Source of the DNA: Dysidea avara
Taxonomy: Eukaryota > Porifera > Demospongiae > Dictyoceratida > Dysideidae
DNA: 64,000 nucleotides
Assembly: GCF_963678975.1 (NCBI RefSeq)
Contig: NC_089272.1
Location: 23,997,471-24,061,470, forward strand
Direction of reading: 5' to 3'
The translations under genes and the position numbers were made by a program. Below the pieces are notes generated by a model that searched no databases, was not told the DNA's origin, and saw only the letters and a list, made by a program, of their open reading frames with translations. Each line of letters starts with the position of its first letter. Within the stretch, counting starts at the first letter, position 1. Positions 22,401 to 31,477 of the stretch are shown piece by piece.

Positions 22401-24833
22401 TAGTACTTATGTACTCTGCAGATTGCCTTAGCTCAGTTGTGTGCATTTCTATTGTTTAACGTATTGTATACAGTAGTTAACATGCATGTGCTGTGATATT
22501 ACACTGTTTACCCCATGGCATGTGTAGATACACTAAGGTAGTTGGTGTGAAATAACATCCTATCCATATTAACCAAGCTTGTTATCAACTCATATTATTA
22601 AACTAGGGTTACTCTTGTTCATACAGTGATTGGCATGTTGAACAAAAATTCTGAATTGGACTCAAGTGAAAATCAACCAATGATAGGCAACCAAACTTTT
22701 TCAAATTCTTACGAAGTATCTGATTTGCTGTTTTTCATGTGGTATCACCAGCAAAAGGGATTGTACCTGACAACTGTCTTGCAATCTTACCATCTAACAT
22801 GAGCTTGGGATCATGTGCACTAGGGCTAGGAGATAGCTTAGATGAAAAATTATCGTGATACCTAAATGATTTATCATAAATATAGTAAATAAACCATAGT
22901 CAGATGAAAAACTTGTGGAAATGTGTCAAACTAGTTGGGGAAATACTGACTTAACAAATACTACAAGTCAACACATACTTACAAAACAGTCCTGTGATAT
23001 TACATCATAACCAAGAGTGGTTGTTTATTATTTTGATCGTACAGCCCTAACATGTACTAAATAGAACAAGTACAAAAATGCGTAAAACTCTTCATACAGT
23101 AATTTAGGCACAGTAGCAACTCTTTATATAGTATAGCTACTGAGTGACAAATGTGCTGAAATAAGTTGTATATTGCAAAATATAGTATAGCTACTGTGTG
23201 TTCACCAGTATTTGGTTTTGGTACTTAGGTAATACATCAGTGGAGTGAAATGGGTGGGAGTCAGTAAGAAGCATGGTGTGTATATTGTAGCTGTGGCTGA
23301 GTGTCCAACAAAAACAAATTCTTCTGAGTTGAGTATCCCAAAATAAAATTAATTTCACACTGCATCCTAGCCTGCTCATCTTGTTGTACCATCTAAAATA
23401 ATTAAATCCAGTGTAGCATGGCTCTATCAATTTACACTGTGAGACATGTACAGGTAACACCCATGGGGCAGTCTTGTGAGAGGACTATGTATGTTTACTT
23501 GTTAAGATCAATAATCTTTTATTTTGGTCATGTGTTGGTGTGGTCATTAACTATGATAAACATGTTTTGTACCTCAATTGTTGTGGTAGTAGTCAATAAC
23601 GAAGTTTTAGAGTTTGCAAGTAGTTTGGTGATACTATAATAATACTGTACATCACATGACTATAAATGGCATCAGTACTTCCTTGGAATTCTATTCAAAT
23701 ATCAAGAAGACATGTGATTGTCATGTTTACTGTTTAATGATCACATACAATGTGTACATAACCTTGCTACCTTCAGTTAACCATACACAAAGTGAAATGT
23801 TGTGGTAGAGTATAGATGCAGCTGCAGGCACTTCATGATAAACAGTAAACTCAATGTAAGGACCGTGTATATAAAGTTGTCTGTCCATCTGCATATCATT
23901 TGAACTTGCTATGTGTATCTAAAAGTGAAGTTGCTTTTAAAAGAAGCTTCAAACTCCCATTGTTTGTCATTTACAGTGTATTGAATGCAAGGGTGTAAAG
24001 CAAGCATTCTTCCATTAAAATTACGCATGCCTTTATAAACAAATTTTATAATAAAGCCCTTCCAAGTTATGGATCACATGGTTAAAAAGGTAAAGTGCGT
24101 GGCTTGTAAACATAAGTTGTCGGTTAAAATCTCTGGTGGTATTTTTTAATATTTTTAAATATACTTTTTTGGGCACTTTTGAAGGAAAGCGTACAGCATG
24201 TATTAGGTAGGGCAAACATGGGCAGGTACTGGCTCTATAACTGCTCTTGACAGCTACCTCTTCTTAATCAATTAGATCATGTCAAGTATGTCCCAAACAT
24301 AACTATAAGGTGTACTTTATGACCTCATTATTAAGACCACCTCAATATTAAAGGTCCCATAGGAGGTGGCCTTGATACTGAGGTTTCACTGTACAGTGTA
24401 TTAGCTAATGTGATGTATCTTGTCAGTGATTTTAATGAGTCAATATCTTTTTTTTGTTAGGGTCCTAATGAATGCTATAATTAAACACGTTCCTGCCAAT
24501 GGTTACCCCTCCTTCATAAAGTATTGCTCAGTGTTACAGACTGAAGCCGACTACAAAGACTATATACACAGAATGGTTGTGTTTTATGCTATACATCAAA
24601 ATGATGACTATATCAGGACACAAGTGAATGTTGAACTGTTAAGTCAGGCTCTTCAAAAACAAGGCCAGCTTAACTCTAGTGAAATGTTATTGTTATCTGT
24701 TGAAGTTGGTGATAAGTACACTAGTGGAATAAGTAGGGAAGAGTATTTTATTAAGTTGATGAAATCAAAGTGCCCACAATTTCACATTGAAACAGAAAGT
24801 GTTCATAGGGTCATAAATATGAATAACCTGTGA
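16436..24833 (+). CDS. CARD-like (death-fold) protein, two exons, 180 aa
   Basis: Exon 1 is 16436-16605 and ends at a GTAAGC donor. Exon 2 is 24461-24833, after a T-rich acceptor ending TTGTTAG. The splice phase fits exactly (AG|G completes Arg57) and the joined frame is 180 codons plus stop. Residues 12-90 (from LQRHYKMFEDLSDCSRVVER to the SFIKYCSVLQTE segment) follow the helix pattern of a caspase-recruitment domain, with a DLSD start, a middle GLVDKYTLENI helix and a late FIKYC helix. The last 90 residues (from DYIHRMVVFYAIHQ) are helical but unassigned. CARD proteins act as adaptors in death and innate-immune complexes. Start choice: ATG at 16436 is the only Met in the frame before the conserved part. 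The 7855-bp intron contains at least five transposons, unlike the very short introns elsewhere in the window. Death, DED or PYD folds are alternatives. Confidence 0.6.
16706..18184. mobile_element. TACCA-ended element, copy 1, with nested insertion
   Basis: Homologous to 44590-45377. The element begins TACCACTTTAGCGTGGGCG, ends GTGGTA and is flanked by TA on both sides. Its last 100 bp form a long imperfect hairpin around CCCTCGGGCCTGTGGCCCTCG. The middle is split by the fold-back element at 16995-17684. It lies within the intron of the CARD-like gene. Short ORFs in it do not resemble known proteins. Confidence 0.7.
16995..17684. mobile_element. Fold-back element, 690 bp, inside the TACCA element
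   Basis: Almost the whole element is one inverted repeat with arms of roughly 300 bp and a spacer of about 35 bp. The inner arms (about 17118-17330 and 17358-17560) are nearly identical. The ends GGGGAATTTGTGAATTGC and AGGGAATTTGTGATTTGC are inverted and flanked by TA. Absence of the insert from the homologous site in the 44590-45377 copy confirms the borders. Each arm carries the same short peptide frame (KSFLARYLERKFAKRA) in opposite orientation. Confidence 0.85.
18386..19816 (+). mobile_element. Short BEL/Pao LTR-retrotransposon relic
   Basis: Two direct LTRs of 132 bp, 18386-18517 and 19685-19816, start TGTATATGG, end CAGACA and are identical to each other base for base as far as I can read. 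After the left LTR comes a likely primer-binding region (TTGGTGCTGTGACC), closely like that of the BEL/Pao element near 61563. The interior contains only the beginning of a gag-like region. The element is broken and much shorter than a full BEL. Identical LTRs suggest recent formation. The outer flanks (ACACG and CAATT) do not match, so no target duplication is visible. Confidence 0.85.
18678..19715 (+). CDS. BEL/Pao gag-like region (partial, relic)
   Basis: The N-terminal half has coiled-coil character (MEQLSRHQASRKGLKSHVTR, residues 1-95), followed by a Pro/Ser/Thr-rich linker. It then shows the conserved gag core RLPKLSLPTFSGDPLTWQTF and FNYLKAQLQGNAARAI, closely matching the gag at 61789-63732. 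It belongs to the broken element above and is not a host gene. Confidence 0.8.
   Translation: MEQLSRHQASRKGLKSHVTRLYNKIDDLVDKEVDEYSIALLTKAMEQLQDKCDKLNKIDEQIITLIDEPQGLEDYIMESEDLKDDIADKLTRVQTFIDIQKQPKNTSPPTNQPQVSQSVDSTSPPQSVTTVSRSSEAQISANLPSDTSPPQLDGVAGANNIAVSSNSVTTTLLTPPVQVQQTSNVVSSLSLPETLVISNVAPPPLIPLAPTTSITSFANHQSSVLLSVPDARSLYTTSVDHFTHHSLFPTPAAGYHASTQQFATSRLPKLSLPTFSGDPLTWQTFWDSFYAAIDANPNLSGIQKFNYLKAQLQGNAARAIGGLPLTDRNYVHAITLVYGVRLLCL
20583..20785. mobile_element. Tc1/mariner-type MITE, 203 bp
   Basis: The inverted ends CCGTATAGTGGAAAATTTT and CTGTATAGCCGGAATTTTC run about 38 bp inward, through GGGATGAAACTTTTG. TA lies on both sides (20581-20582 and 20786-20787). Internal ORFs on both strands are by-products of the inverted repeat. 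It sits in the CARD-like gene intron. Confidence 0.8.
21125..22255 (-). mobile_element. Internally deleted hAT transposon, 1131 bp
   Basis: The inverted ends TAGGGATGAGTC and TAGGGATGCGTC are flanked by a perfect 8-bp duplication CTGACATT (21117-21124 and 22256-22263). Inside, on the minus strand, an N-terminal Ser/Thr-rich start (MSTMDVIERIDYSSSAESD, from 21951) is joined near 21600-21620 to the hAT C-terminal dimerisation domain (QPSSAAAERVFSLLNSGFGD, 21317-21616). The zinc-finger and catalytic middle is missing. Both flanking zones carry many short TATTTTGCTC repeats. Non-autonomous; the intact duplication implies moderate age. Confidence 0.85.
22264..24460. other. Remaining CARD-gene intron sequence
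   Basis: No further gene was recognised. It contains a degenerate tRNA-like stretch (24075-24141) and, at 24315-24395, a GAGGTTTCACTGTACAG end resembling transposon termini of the kind also seen near 29540. Confidence 0.4.
24075..24141 (+). repeat. tRNA-like SINE head, degenerate
   Basis: GGTTAAAAAGGTAAAGTGCGTGGC, then CTTGTAAA at the anticodon-loop position and CGGTTAAAATCTC at the B-box position, resemble a Thr-like tRNA layout with decayed boxes. No functional tRNA is claimed. Confidence 0.35.
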
Positions 24834-25818
24834 ATTTGAGTTCATAGGCAAACCATGGGTAAATGAGTTAGTAGTGTACTCTATGCAAGTCAGCTAAGAA
24901 CACTACGTATACAGTACATTAATTTTGACTGTAGAATTTCTGTAGCATAGTAGGGATATTCACTTCTTATTGTTTTACGGTATTTGGAAGTTACATACTA
25001 CTCCCATCCAGCTTGTTTCAGTATTTTTTATTACAGCAGTACTACATTGTCCCTTCTCTAGTTTAAAAATTCTTTTACATAAACCTAATAATAGTCTAGC
25101 GAGCTGATATAAATGGATAACATAATTTTAAAGAGTACCCAAGTACCAATTTTAATGAGTATCCAATTAGCTCCAGTATTTCGTTCAGCCCAAGTAATAC
25201 TAAATATACATTGTATGGTGGGTTTTTTGGAATTTTTTTAGATAGAAATTTTTAAGTGTAAAAATTTTTATTTGTTCACAATCTTGCTTGTTACTAATAC
25301 TCAAACAATGCCAATTTGATTGAGCTACAAACTTTGAGGAGGGAAGTTTCCATGCAAAGCTACCAATCCATGAAAATTATAATAACAATATTCCCCTTAG
25401 TGCTGCCACGATATAGAACAACTCTATATTGTACATCAGTCACTATATGAACATATACGTATCATGATATAGAACTAACTGTAACAATTGCAAGACCAAC
25501 CTAAATGCCAAATATCATCTGTTTGGCCTTTACCACATCATTATACTCAGCTGCTGTCATGCAACCATTGATATAACTGATTAGCTATAATATCATTTCA
25601 TACTACCACCTTGTTATATCGATACTATTGTTGTATTATTGATTTATCATGGTAGCACTAATTCCCTTCGAAACCTACTACAGCTGAATGATTATTGTAT
25701 ATGGTCTTCCTATAATAACAAGAGTGTGGAAATTTTAACAATACTAATAACAACTATCATTTTTTAAAACAAGTTACTCTATGTGAGTCAGCTTACAGTA
25801 TTTGATAGCTATAAATGT
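24834..25818. other. 3' flank of the CARD-like gene, nothing else recognised
   Basis: AT-rich. No strong ORF or bounded repeat was seen. Confidence 0.35.
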
Positions 25819-26119
25819 GACCGGATTTCATATAACCCGGCTTTCACACACACAAAATCAAACTTACGTTTTCGCCAGAAATGGATTGCTGGTCTAATAC
25901 ACTATTGTATTCCACTCTGAATTTCCTTCAGGACTGGCAAGTCTGGTTTCTGCAGTAGCTTTCTTCCAACCCTGTCAAAGCCATGAGTGGAAGATTGGCA
26001 CCATTAAATGGCCATGGCTTTGTTGTAATGGTGTGTAGTGAGCTGGGACTTCGCAGAGATGGTGTTCTCGATCAATTTGGAGTGATTTAAGGGTCATGGA
26101 GGGCCCAAACTTGGCCTCT
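25819..26119. repeat. Solitary GTGACCGG transposon end and flanking DNA
   Basis: GTGACCGGATTT after AAAT matches the left end of the MITE at 54403. I could not find a matching inverted right end nearby, so the copy is truncated or has been overrun by the element to its right. Confidence 0.4.
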
Positions 26120-26560
26120 GGATTCCATTCAACATATTCCAAATTAAATAAGAAATCATAATTTAGAGGTAAAGTGCTGGAAGGAATTTTACACTTGTGT
26201 AGGAAGCATGGTTCCTACATATGTAGAGCTTTATGGAGAATTGTTGCAGAATTTTGTAGAAAATATTCTCACACTGTTGAATTTTGTAGAAAGATTCCTA
26301 CACATGGCACAAAGTGTAAAACATCTTATTGCAGTTTAGGAATAATTCCTACAAGTGTAGGAATCTTTCTTACTAAATTCAACAGAGCGGGAATATTTCC
26401 TAAAAAATTTCTTAATGTTGCCCTACACGTGTAGGAACCATGCTTCCTACACAAGGGTAAATTTTGGTACATCACAGAAAATTTGCTCTGTTTTGAGAAA
26501 AAAACTTGCCACACCTTAAGGTTTTGACTTCTTATTTAGTTTGGAACATGTTATTTGTCT
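26120..26560. mobile_element. Nested inverted-repeat element
   Basis: Outer inverted ends contain CATATTCCAAATTAAATAAG (left) and CATGTTCCAAACTAAATAAG (right, reversed). Inside is a second inverted pair around TGTGTAGGAAGCATGGTTCC, and inside that a third around GAAAGATTCCTACAC. The whole could fold into one long branched hairpin. No ORF of interest. Exact ends are uncertain because no target duplication was identified. Confidence 0.65.
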
Positions 26561-27650
26561 TCTGGCTCCATTTTGTACCCTATATTAAGTGCACCCACCA
26601 CCCCCACCCACTGCCCCTATTACTACCACCTGGGATATTGTTACCCACTCAAAAAAGTTGCCAAAACAGTGCATAGTTTGGGTATCAGAATCTTATACAC
26701 CCACACAGTCATAGCTAGTAAATAGATGAATAATAGGTGCAAATTTTGTCTGCACAGTTGTAGACACTGGGAAGTTACTACACAATGATTACTTAAAATC
26801 GGCATATCTCCTAATGAAGCTTTGTGCATCAAAGCTGAGTTTTGTCAAATACAGTCACAAATACACTTTAATAGTTTTTGTATACAACACATAGTTACAG
26901 CAAACTGTCCAGTTTCATGGGTTTGAAATTAAAATATTATTCAAACCATATTTTATACATATCAAGCTTACATAGACAAAATCATTTATTACTGGTACTA
27001 ATCACAAATGTAAATGTTCCAGTCTTCTTGCCCAGATAACCAGTGGCCTTCAATACTCAAGACATGTCTCCGGATGGTAAATGTCACTTCTTACTTTTAC
27101 AGTGAACCCTCAGGGATGTCACATTTTGAAACATACCATGCTATAAATAATCAAACAATAAAGTTATAAATTAGGAACATATATCAATGCAGCCCACATG
27201 GCTAATTACTCTAACAGAACACATATACCGTATGTTACTATACATTATACAAATTACCCCCAAGAATCTTACACACGTGCATGCACATGCATAGCACACA
27301 TGTATGTATACATACAAAGCAAAAAAAAGTCCAAGGTCTCAACAGCTATGTGCATGTGCAACATAGCTCCAGTATTACTGTCCGACTAATCAGTACATTA
27401 ATATTGTTTACATGTACTGGAACATGGTCAATCTCTGGATGGTCTAGATCTCATGAAAAGATTCCACAGAACCTGATGCTCAGTGACAACTCCATAAAGC
27501 AGATAAAAAATTGACAGTTTGGGCGTTTGCTTCCCGTTTAATACCAGGTATCATAATTGATGTTACAACTTCATACCAGGCCACCACGCAGGTCCCATTA
27601 TAATGCTGGGTAGACTGGAGTAATGTGAGTAAAGTTTCTTACTCAAGGAA
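26561..27650. other. Spacer, nothing recognised
   Basis: No gene was seen. Contains short purine/pyrimidine-rich patches only. Confidence 0.35.
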
Positions 27651-27654
27651 GTAA

Positions 27655-27722
27655 CAACAACCTGGAGATCAAACTGGTACCTTTTAATTACTAAACTGAT
27701 ACTCTAGCTACTTGGCTATGCT
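27655..27722 (-). repeat. tRNA-derived SINE head, minus strand
   Basis: Read on the minus strand: a TAGCCAAGTAGCTAGAGTATC A-box-like segment, then an anticodon-arm-like region and AGTTTGATCTCC at the B-box position. The stems are imperfect. It abuts the CA microsatellite. Confidence 0.45.
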
Positions 27723-27729
27723 ACCTTAT

Positions 27730-27730
<1 letters not shown>

Positions 27731-27791
<61 letters not shown>

Positions 27792-27874
27792 ACGCACGCA
27801 CGCACGCACACACTCACCCACGCACACACTCACCCACGCACGCACGCACGCACACACACACACACACACACACA
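27731..27874. repeat. CA/CACG microsatellite
   Basis: Uninterrupted CA repeat for about 60 bp, then mixed CACG and CACC units, then CA again. Confidence 0.98.
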
Positions 27875-28434
27875 AACTAATACATCCTCTGAAGCTTCTT
27901 TTGAAAATGTTACCAAAGTTTCACAGCTTTCTTACAAATGTCATGTCAACAATCAATGAACATAATTGATAGTTATTAGGGTGTATACGTAGAAACTCCC
28001 ACACTTTGTTATACTGTAGCTCCAGTACAAGCTAACCAAAAATATGTAAATGGCAGCTTTCACAAGGAGTGACAACACTCAAACAACTGGTTAAACTTGT
28101 TAGTATCCATGGTAACAAAGCTTTGGTGGGGTAAAGCAGCATCCGATCCAAATGTTATGAAACCGAATGAAGCTTCATGGCTTTTGAACTATGGTATTAG
28201 TCTCAACCCTAACACACACACACACACATAATTATGACTTTAAAGGACCATAACTTAACGTAGAAATAAACTATTACTTTAAAAAATTTGACCTCTTATA
28301 CAATGCAATGATATAATTGTGTCAAAATTTTAAGTCAATAGCATACAAAGTAATCAAGTTACAAGCAGTTAATGTCAAAGAATCGAATGTGTGTAAAAGC
28401 CTGGTTTTGCCAAATCCAGTCACAGATACCCGGC

Positions 28435-28590
28435 ATATGCACACACACACTCACACGGGGACATGCACATGCGCACACATACACACGCACACGCATTCAT
28501 ACACACACACGCACATACACACACCTTCACACACACACACACACACAAACACATGCACATACACACACTCACGCACACACACACACGCAA
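28435..28590. repeat. Interrupted CA microsatellite
   Basis: CA repeats broken by GCACATG, CATTCA and TTCA variants. A shorter CA run lies at 28211-28228. Confidence 0.95.
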
Positions 28591-28698
28591 TGTCAAGACG
28601 GGTTATGGTACCATGTGAACCAGATACAGTATGATCAGTTTAATAGCAACAGATGTTATTGAGCATGGGTTTCCTACTGTACGGTGTGTGGTCTCTAC

Positions 28699-29064
28699 CA
28701 GGGCCGCCCACAGGGGGGGGGGGGGGGCAACTGGGGCATTTTGCCCCGGGCCCCAGCCTGAAAGGGGCCCCAGGAGGCCCCATGAAGGGCCCCTTGAATA
28801 CCTGTTTAAAAGATCGATATACTCTAATAGAGCAGTCAGATCTAAATACTCTAATAGAGCAGTCACAGTATTTTTCAGAGGAGCAGTATAGCAAGCTTAT
28901 AGATAAGGAGATATGGTTGGTGATGGGTAGTTATTGTCATTGCCAGCAGGTTGTGACCTTTTTTTTTTTTTTTTTTTTTTTTTTGGTCTTCACCTTACAA
29001 CTTGGGTCAAGGGCCCCACTTTAACTCTTTGCCCTGGGCCCCTTAATTTCTCTGGGTGGCCCTG
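28699..29064. mobile_element. hAT-type MITE, 366 bp
   Basis: The inverted ends CAGGGCCGCCCACAG and CAGGGCCACCCAGAG are flanked by a perfect 8-bp duplication GTCTCTAC (28691-28698 and 29065-29072). It contains a G14 run, a T25 run and a doubled CTCTAATAGAGCAGTC unit (28821-28866). Non-coding. Confidence 0.92.
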
Positions 29065-29072
29065 GTCTCTAC

Positions 29073-29911
29073 TACACTATCCAGACAATTAGGCACCACA
29101 AGAATTTTATACATGCTCCCATAATGATATGTAGAGCAGTTTATTCTTACAGTGCACCAGCTACTATTTTCAGAAGACACGGGTAACAATATTCTGATTA
29201 ACAGCAGCACTTGTATATGCATTCATATGGCTTCTCATAACTTTGATGCTTTGTAGAATAGGCAACACAGAGACAGTACTTTCTGATGTAGTTCGATTGA
29301 TTGTTGTAACTGGAAATGAACCTTTCCTACTTGTGTCCGTGATTAGTGATGTGTTGTACTGCAGTGCTTGCCATATCTGGGAATTGTGCACTGTCCACTT
29401 TATGGAATGGAGAGGTGTTCACTATTGAGGGAGCATTAATACACACGGGTATTGGAAGTTCATTTGGGACTTGATTAATTGTCCATTATAAAGAGGCTGT
29501 CCACCATTCAGGGGTGTCTGTTAAGAGGGGTTCCACTGTATAGTGAAGATGGTGAAGTCAGGAAGACTGAAATGCAAACAATTCAAGCAAGCACAACCAC
29601 AGAACCAGCAATGAAACATTTAAATCTGGTCGTGATTATGTTCCAGCTGAAGTTATTCCCACGAATGGGAGCTTACCTTCAACCTCTGCAATTTTTTGTT
29701 GATTCAAATAACCCAAAGGCGATGTCAATCTTTAACTCTCGAGTCAGCCCATAGAAAAACAGTTAGCTAATTACTAATTACTTAAGTGACCACGTGATGA
29801 CATGCCGGAGCAATAGCCTGTGAGAGTTGTGTCCGGCTGCCGGAACAATAGCAACTACCTATTCCAAAAAGGTTTGATCTTGTTTACTTGACCTAATAAC
29901 ACATCCCATAT
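29073..29911. other. Left flank of the Ginger-like element, no gene recognised
   Basis: Small ORFs only. A GGGGTTCCACTGTA transposon-like end lies at 29527-29540. Confidence 0.35.
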
Positions 29912-30105
29912 GTGACCGTCTCTGCAAAAACCCGACTTGTTCGCACAATTAAAAAAATCTTTTTTATTCACTCAGCAATATCAGCAGTGTCCAAGGAATG
30001 GACCACCAAAGTTTCAGCCTTCTGTGGTGTGTAGTTTTGGAATTATAGCGCTAGACAGTAGAAAGAGCAAGATAATCGATTTGTACAGTGACTATACTTG
30101 TTGCA

Positions 30106-30265
30106 TCCCGTACGCGTATTTTGTCCCATACGCGTATTTTGTCCCATACGCGTATGGGACAACCCATACGCGTATGGGATATCCCGTACGCGTATGGGCA
30201 TTTTCCCTGTCCCATACGCGTATGGGCATCCCGTACGCGTATAGGGCCCAGTACGCGTACGGGAC
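30106..30265. promoter_or_regulatory. Left sub-terminal TACGCGTA palindrome cluster
   Basis: Eight copies of the palindrome TACGCGTA in about 150 bp, most within the longer palindrome CCCATACGCGTATGGG, spaced roughly 15-30 bp apart. A smaller cluster lies near the other end of the same element. Sub-terminal repeats are commonly transposase-binding sites; that role is inferred here. Confidence 0.85.
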
Positions 30266-31477
30266 GATATAATTTAATTCTGAGGCGCTTAGCGTTGCTT
30301 GCATAGATTCAACTGGGTTTACAAATACGTAGCTTTTGCAGTTCAGTTTCATTAAATATACCTTAAATATACCTTTGTTTTGGCTGTACTACCTACTGGC
30401 ATTTTCTATGTAGAAATTACATAGCTAGCACACTGCTGTCGCGCTTATTTGTAGCTAGCTAGCTAGCTATTTGTTTGCCTCATAGTACTTCGCGCACGTT
30501 TCTTCTCCATGCTATAAGCTGCTATGTGCTGCATGTATCATATATCTGGCCTTCACCATTCAAATCATGTGGAGCATGCATATGTTGATTAAATCGGATG
30601 AACTTCTTGAGTAGTCTAGCAACCTTTTGGGCTAGCTAGTCACGAGTCCCTTGAACAAATCAGGCATCATTCTGCCTGTCCAGTAAAATATTTACTTATT
30701 TATTTATTTGCAATGTACAAACTCAATTTGAGTATTAATTCTATAATCTATAATTAATAATTGTTCTTAATGGAGTAGCGATGGGCATGTCAGTCTGCCT
30801 GTCCAGTATAATAGATAAATAGCAAATTATTTATATAGCACACCATAAATATCTAGCTATTCTATTATGTGACTGGACATATACCAGTGGTCAAATGCAT
30901 GCTGGGTAGAAATTAATGTGAATTATTGTGTAAGCAGAACTATGGTAAGTTAGTATAAATAGCTACATGCACTTCGTGCATATATAGCACAACATGCAGT
31001 ACCGGGTAAATCATTAAAATCGATTGAAAGCTGCAATTCCATGAATCAATATAATTATTATTAGCTATAACAAGCCAGGTCATAAATTAATGCATATAAA
31101 TTAGACATGGACTAAGACTACATACTTATAACATAATAGTGCTGTCAGACCTTCAGTGCAGCTGGTCACTGTAAAGCTTTACAAACAAAAGCAAACAGCA
31201 CAGCTAACATAATACCCATGCACTAACACAGAGTTCAGTCCAAGAGATTCGTTTCAACTAGTTAATGCAAGCGTAAGTGAGACTGAAGTTTACACATCCA
31301 CTTAACGGTATATAAAACTACTAAAAATCGACTGATTTTCTGACATAGGATCACATAATCATAATATCTACTCTGCACTAAGCAGTAGCAGTGCTAGCTC
31401 TACACCATGCATGTTCGCTGGGGGCCAAACACAATTTTATAAATTATAATATGCCATACATTAATATTTAACCATGA

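Noticed and set aside
27712-27969. His/Thr-rich open frame
   Set aside because: It is a translation of the CA microsatellite.
30092-30352. Open frames on both strands with repeated PYAYG/HTRMG units
   Set aside because: They are translations of the TACGCGTA palindrome cluster, not proteins.
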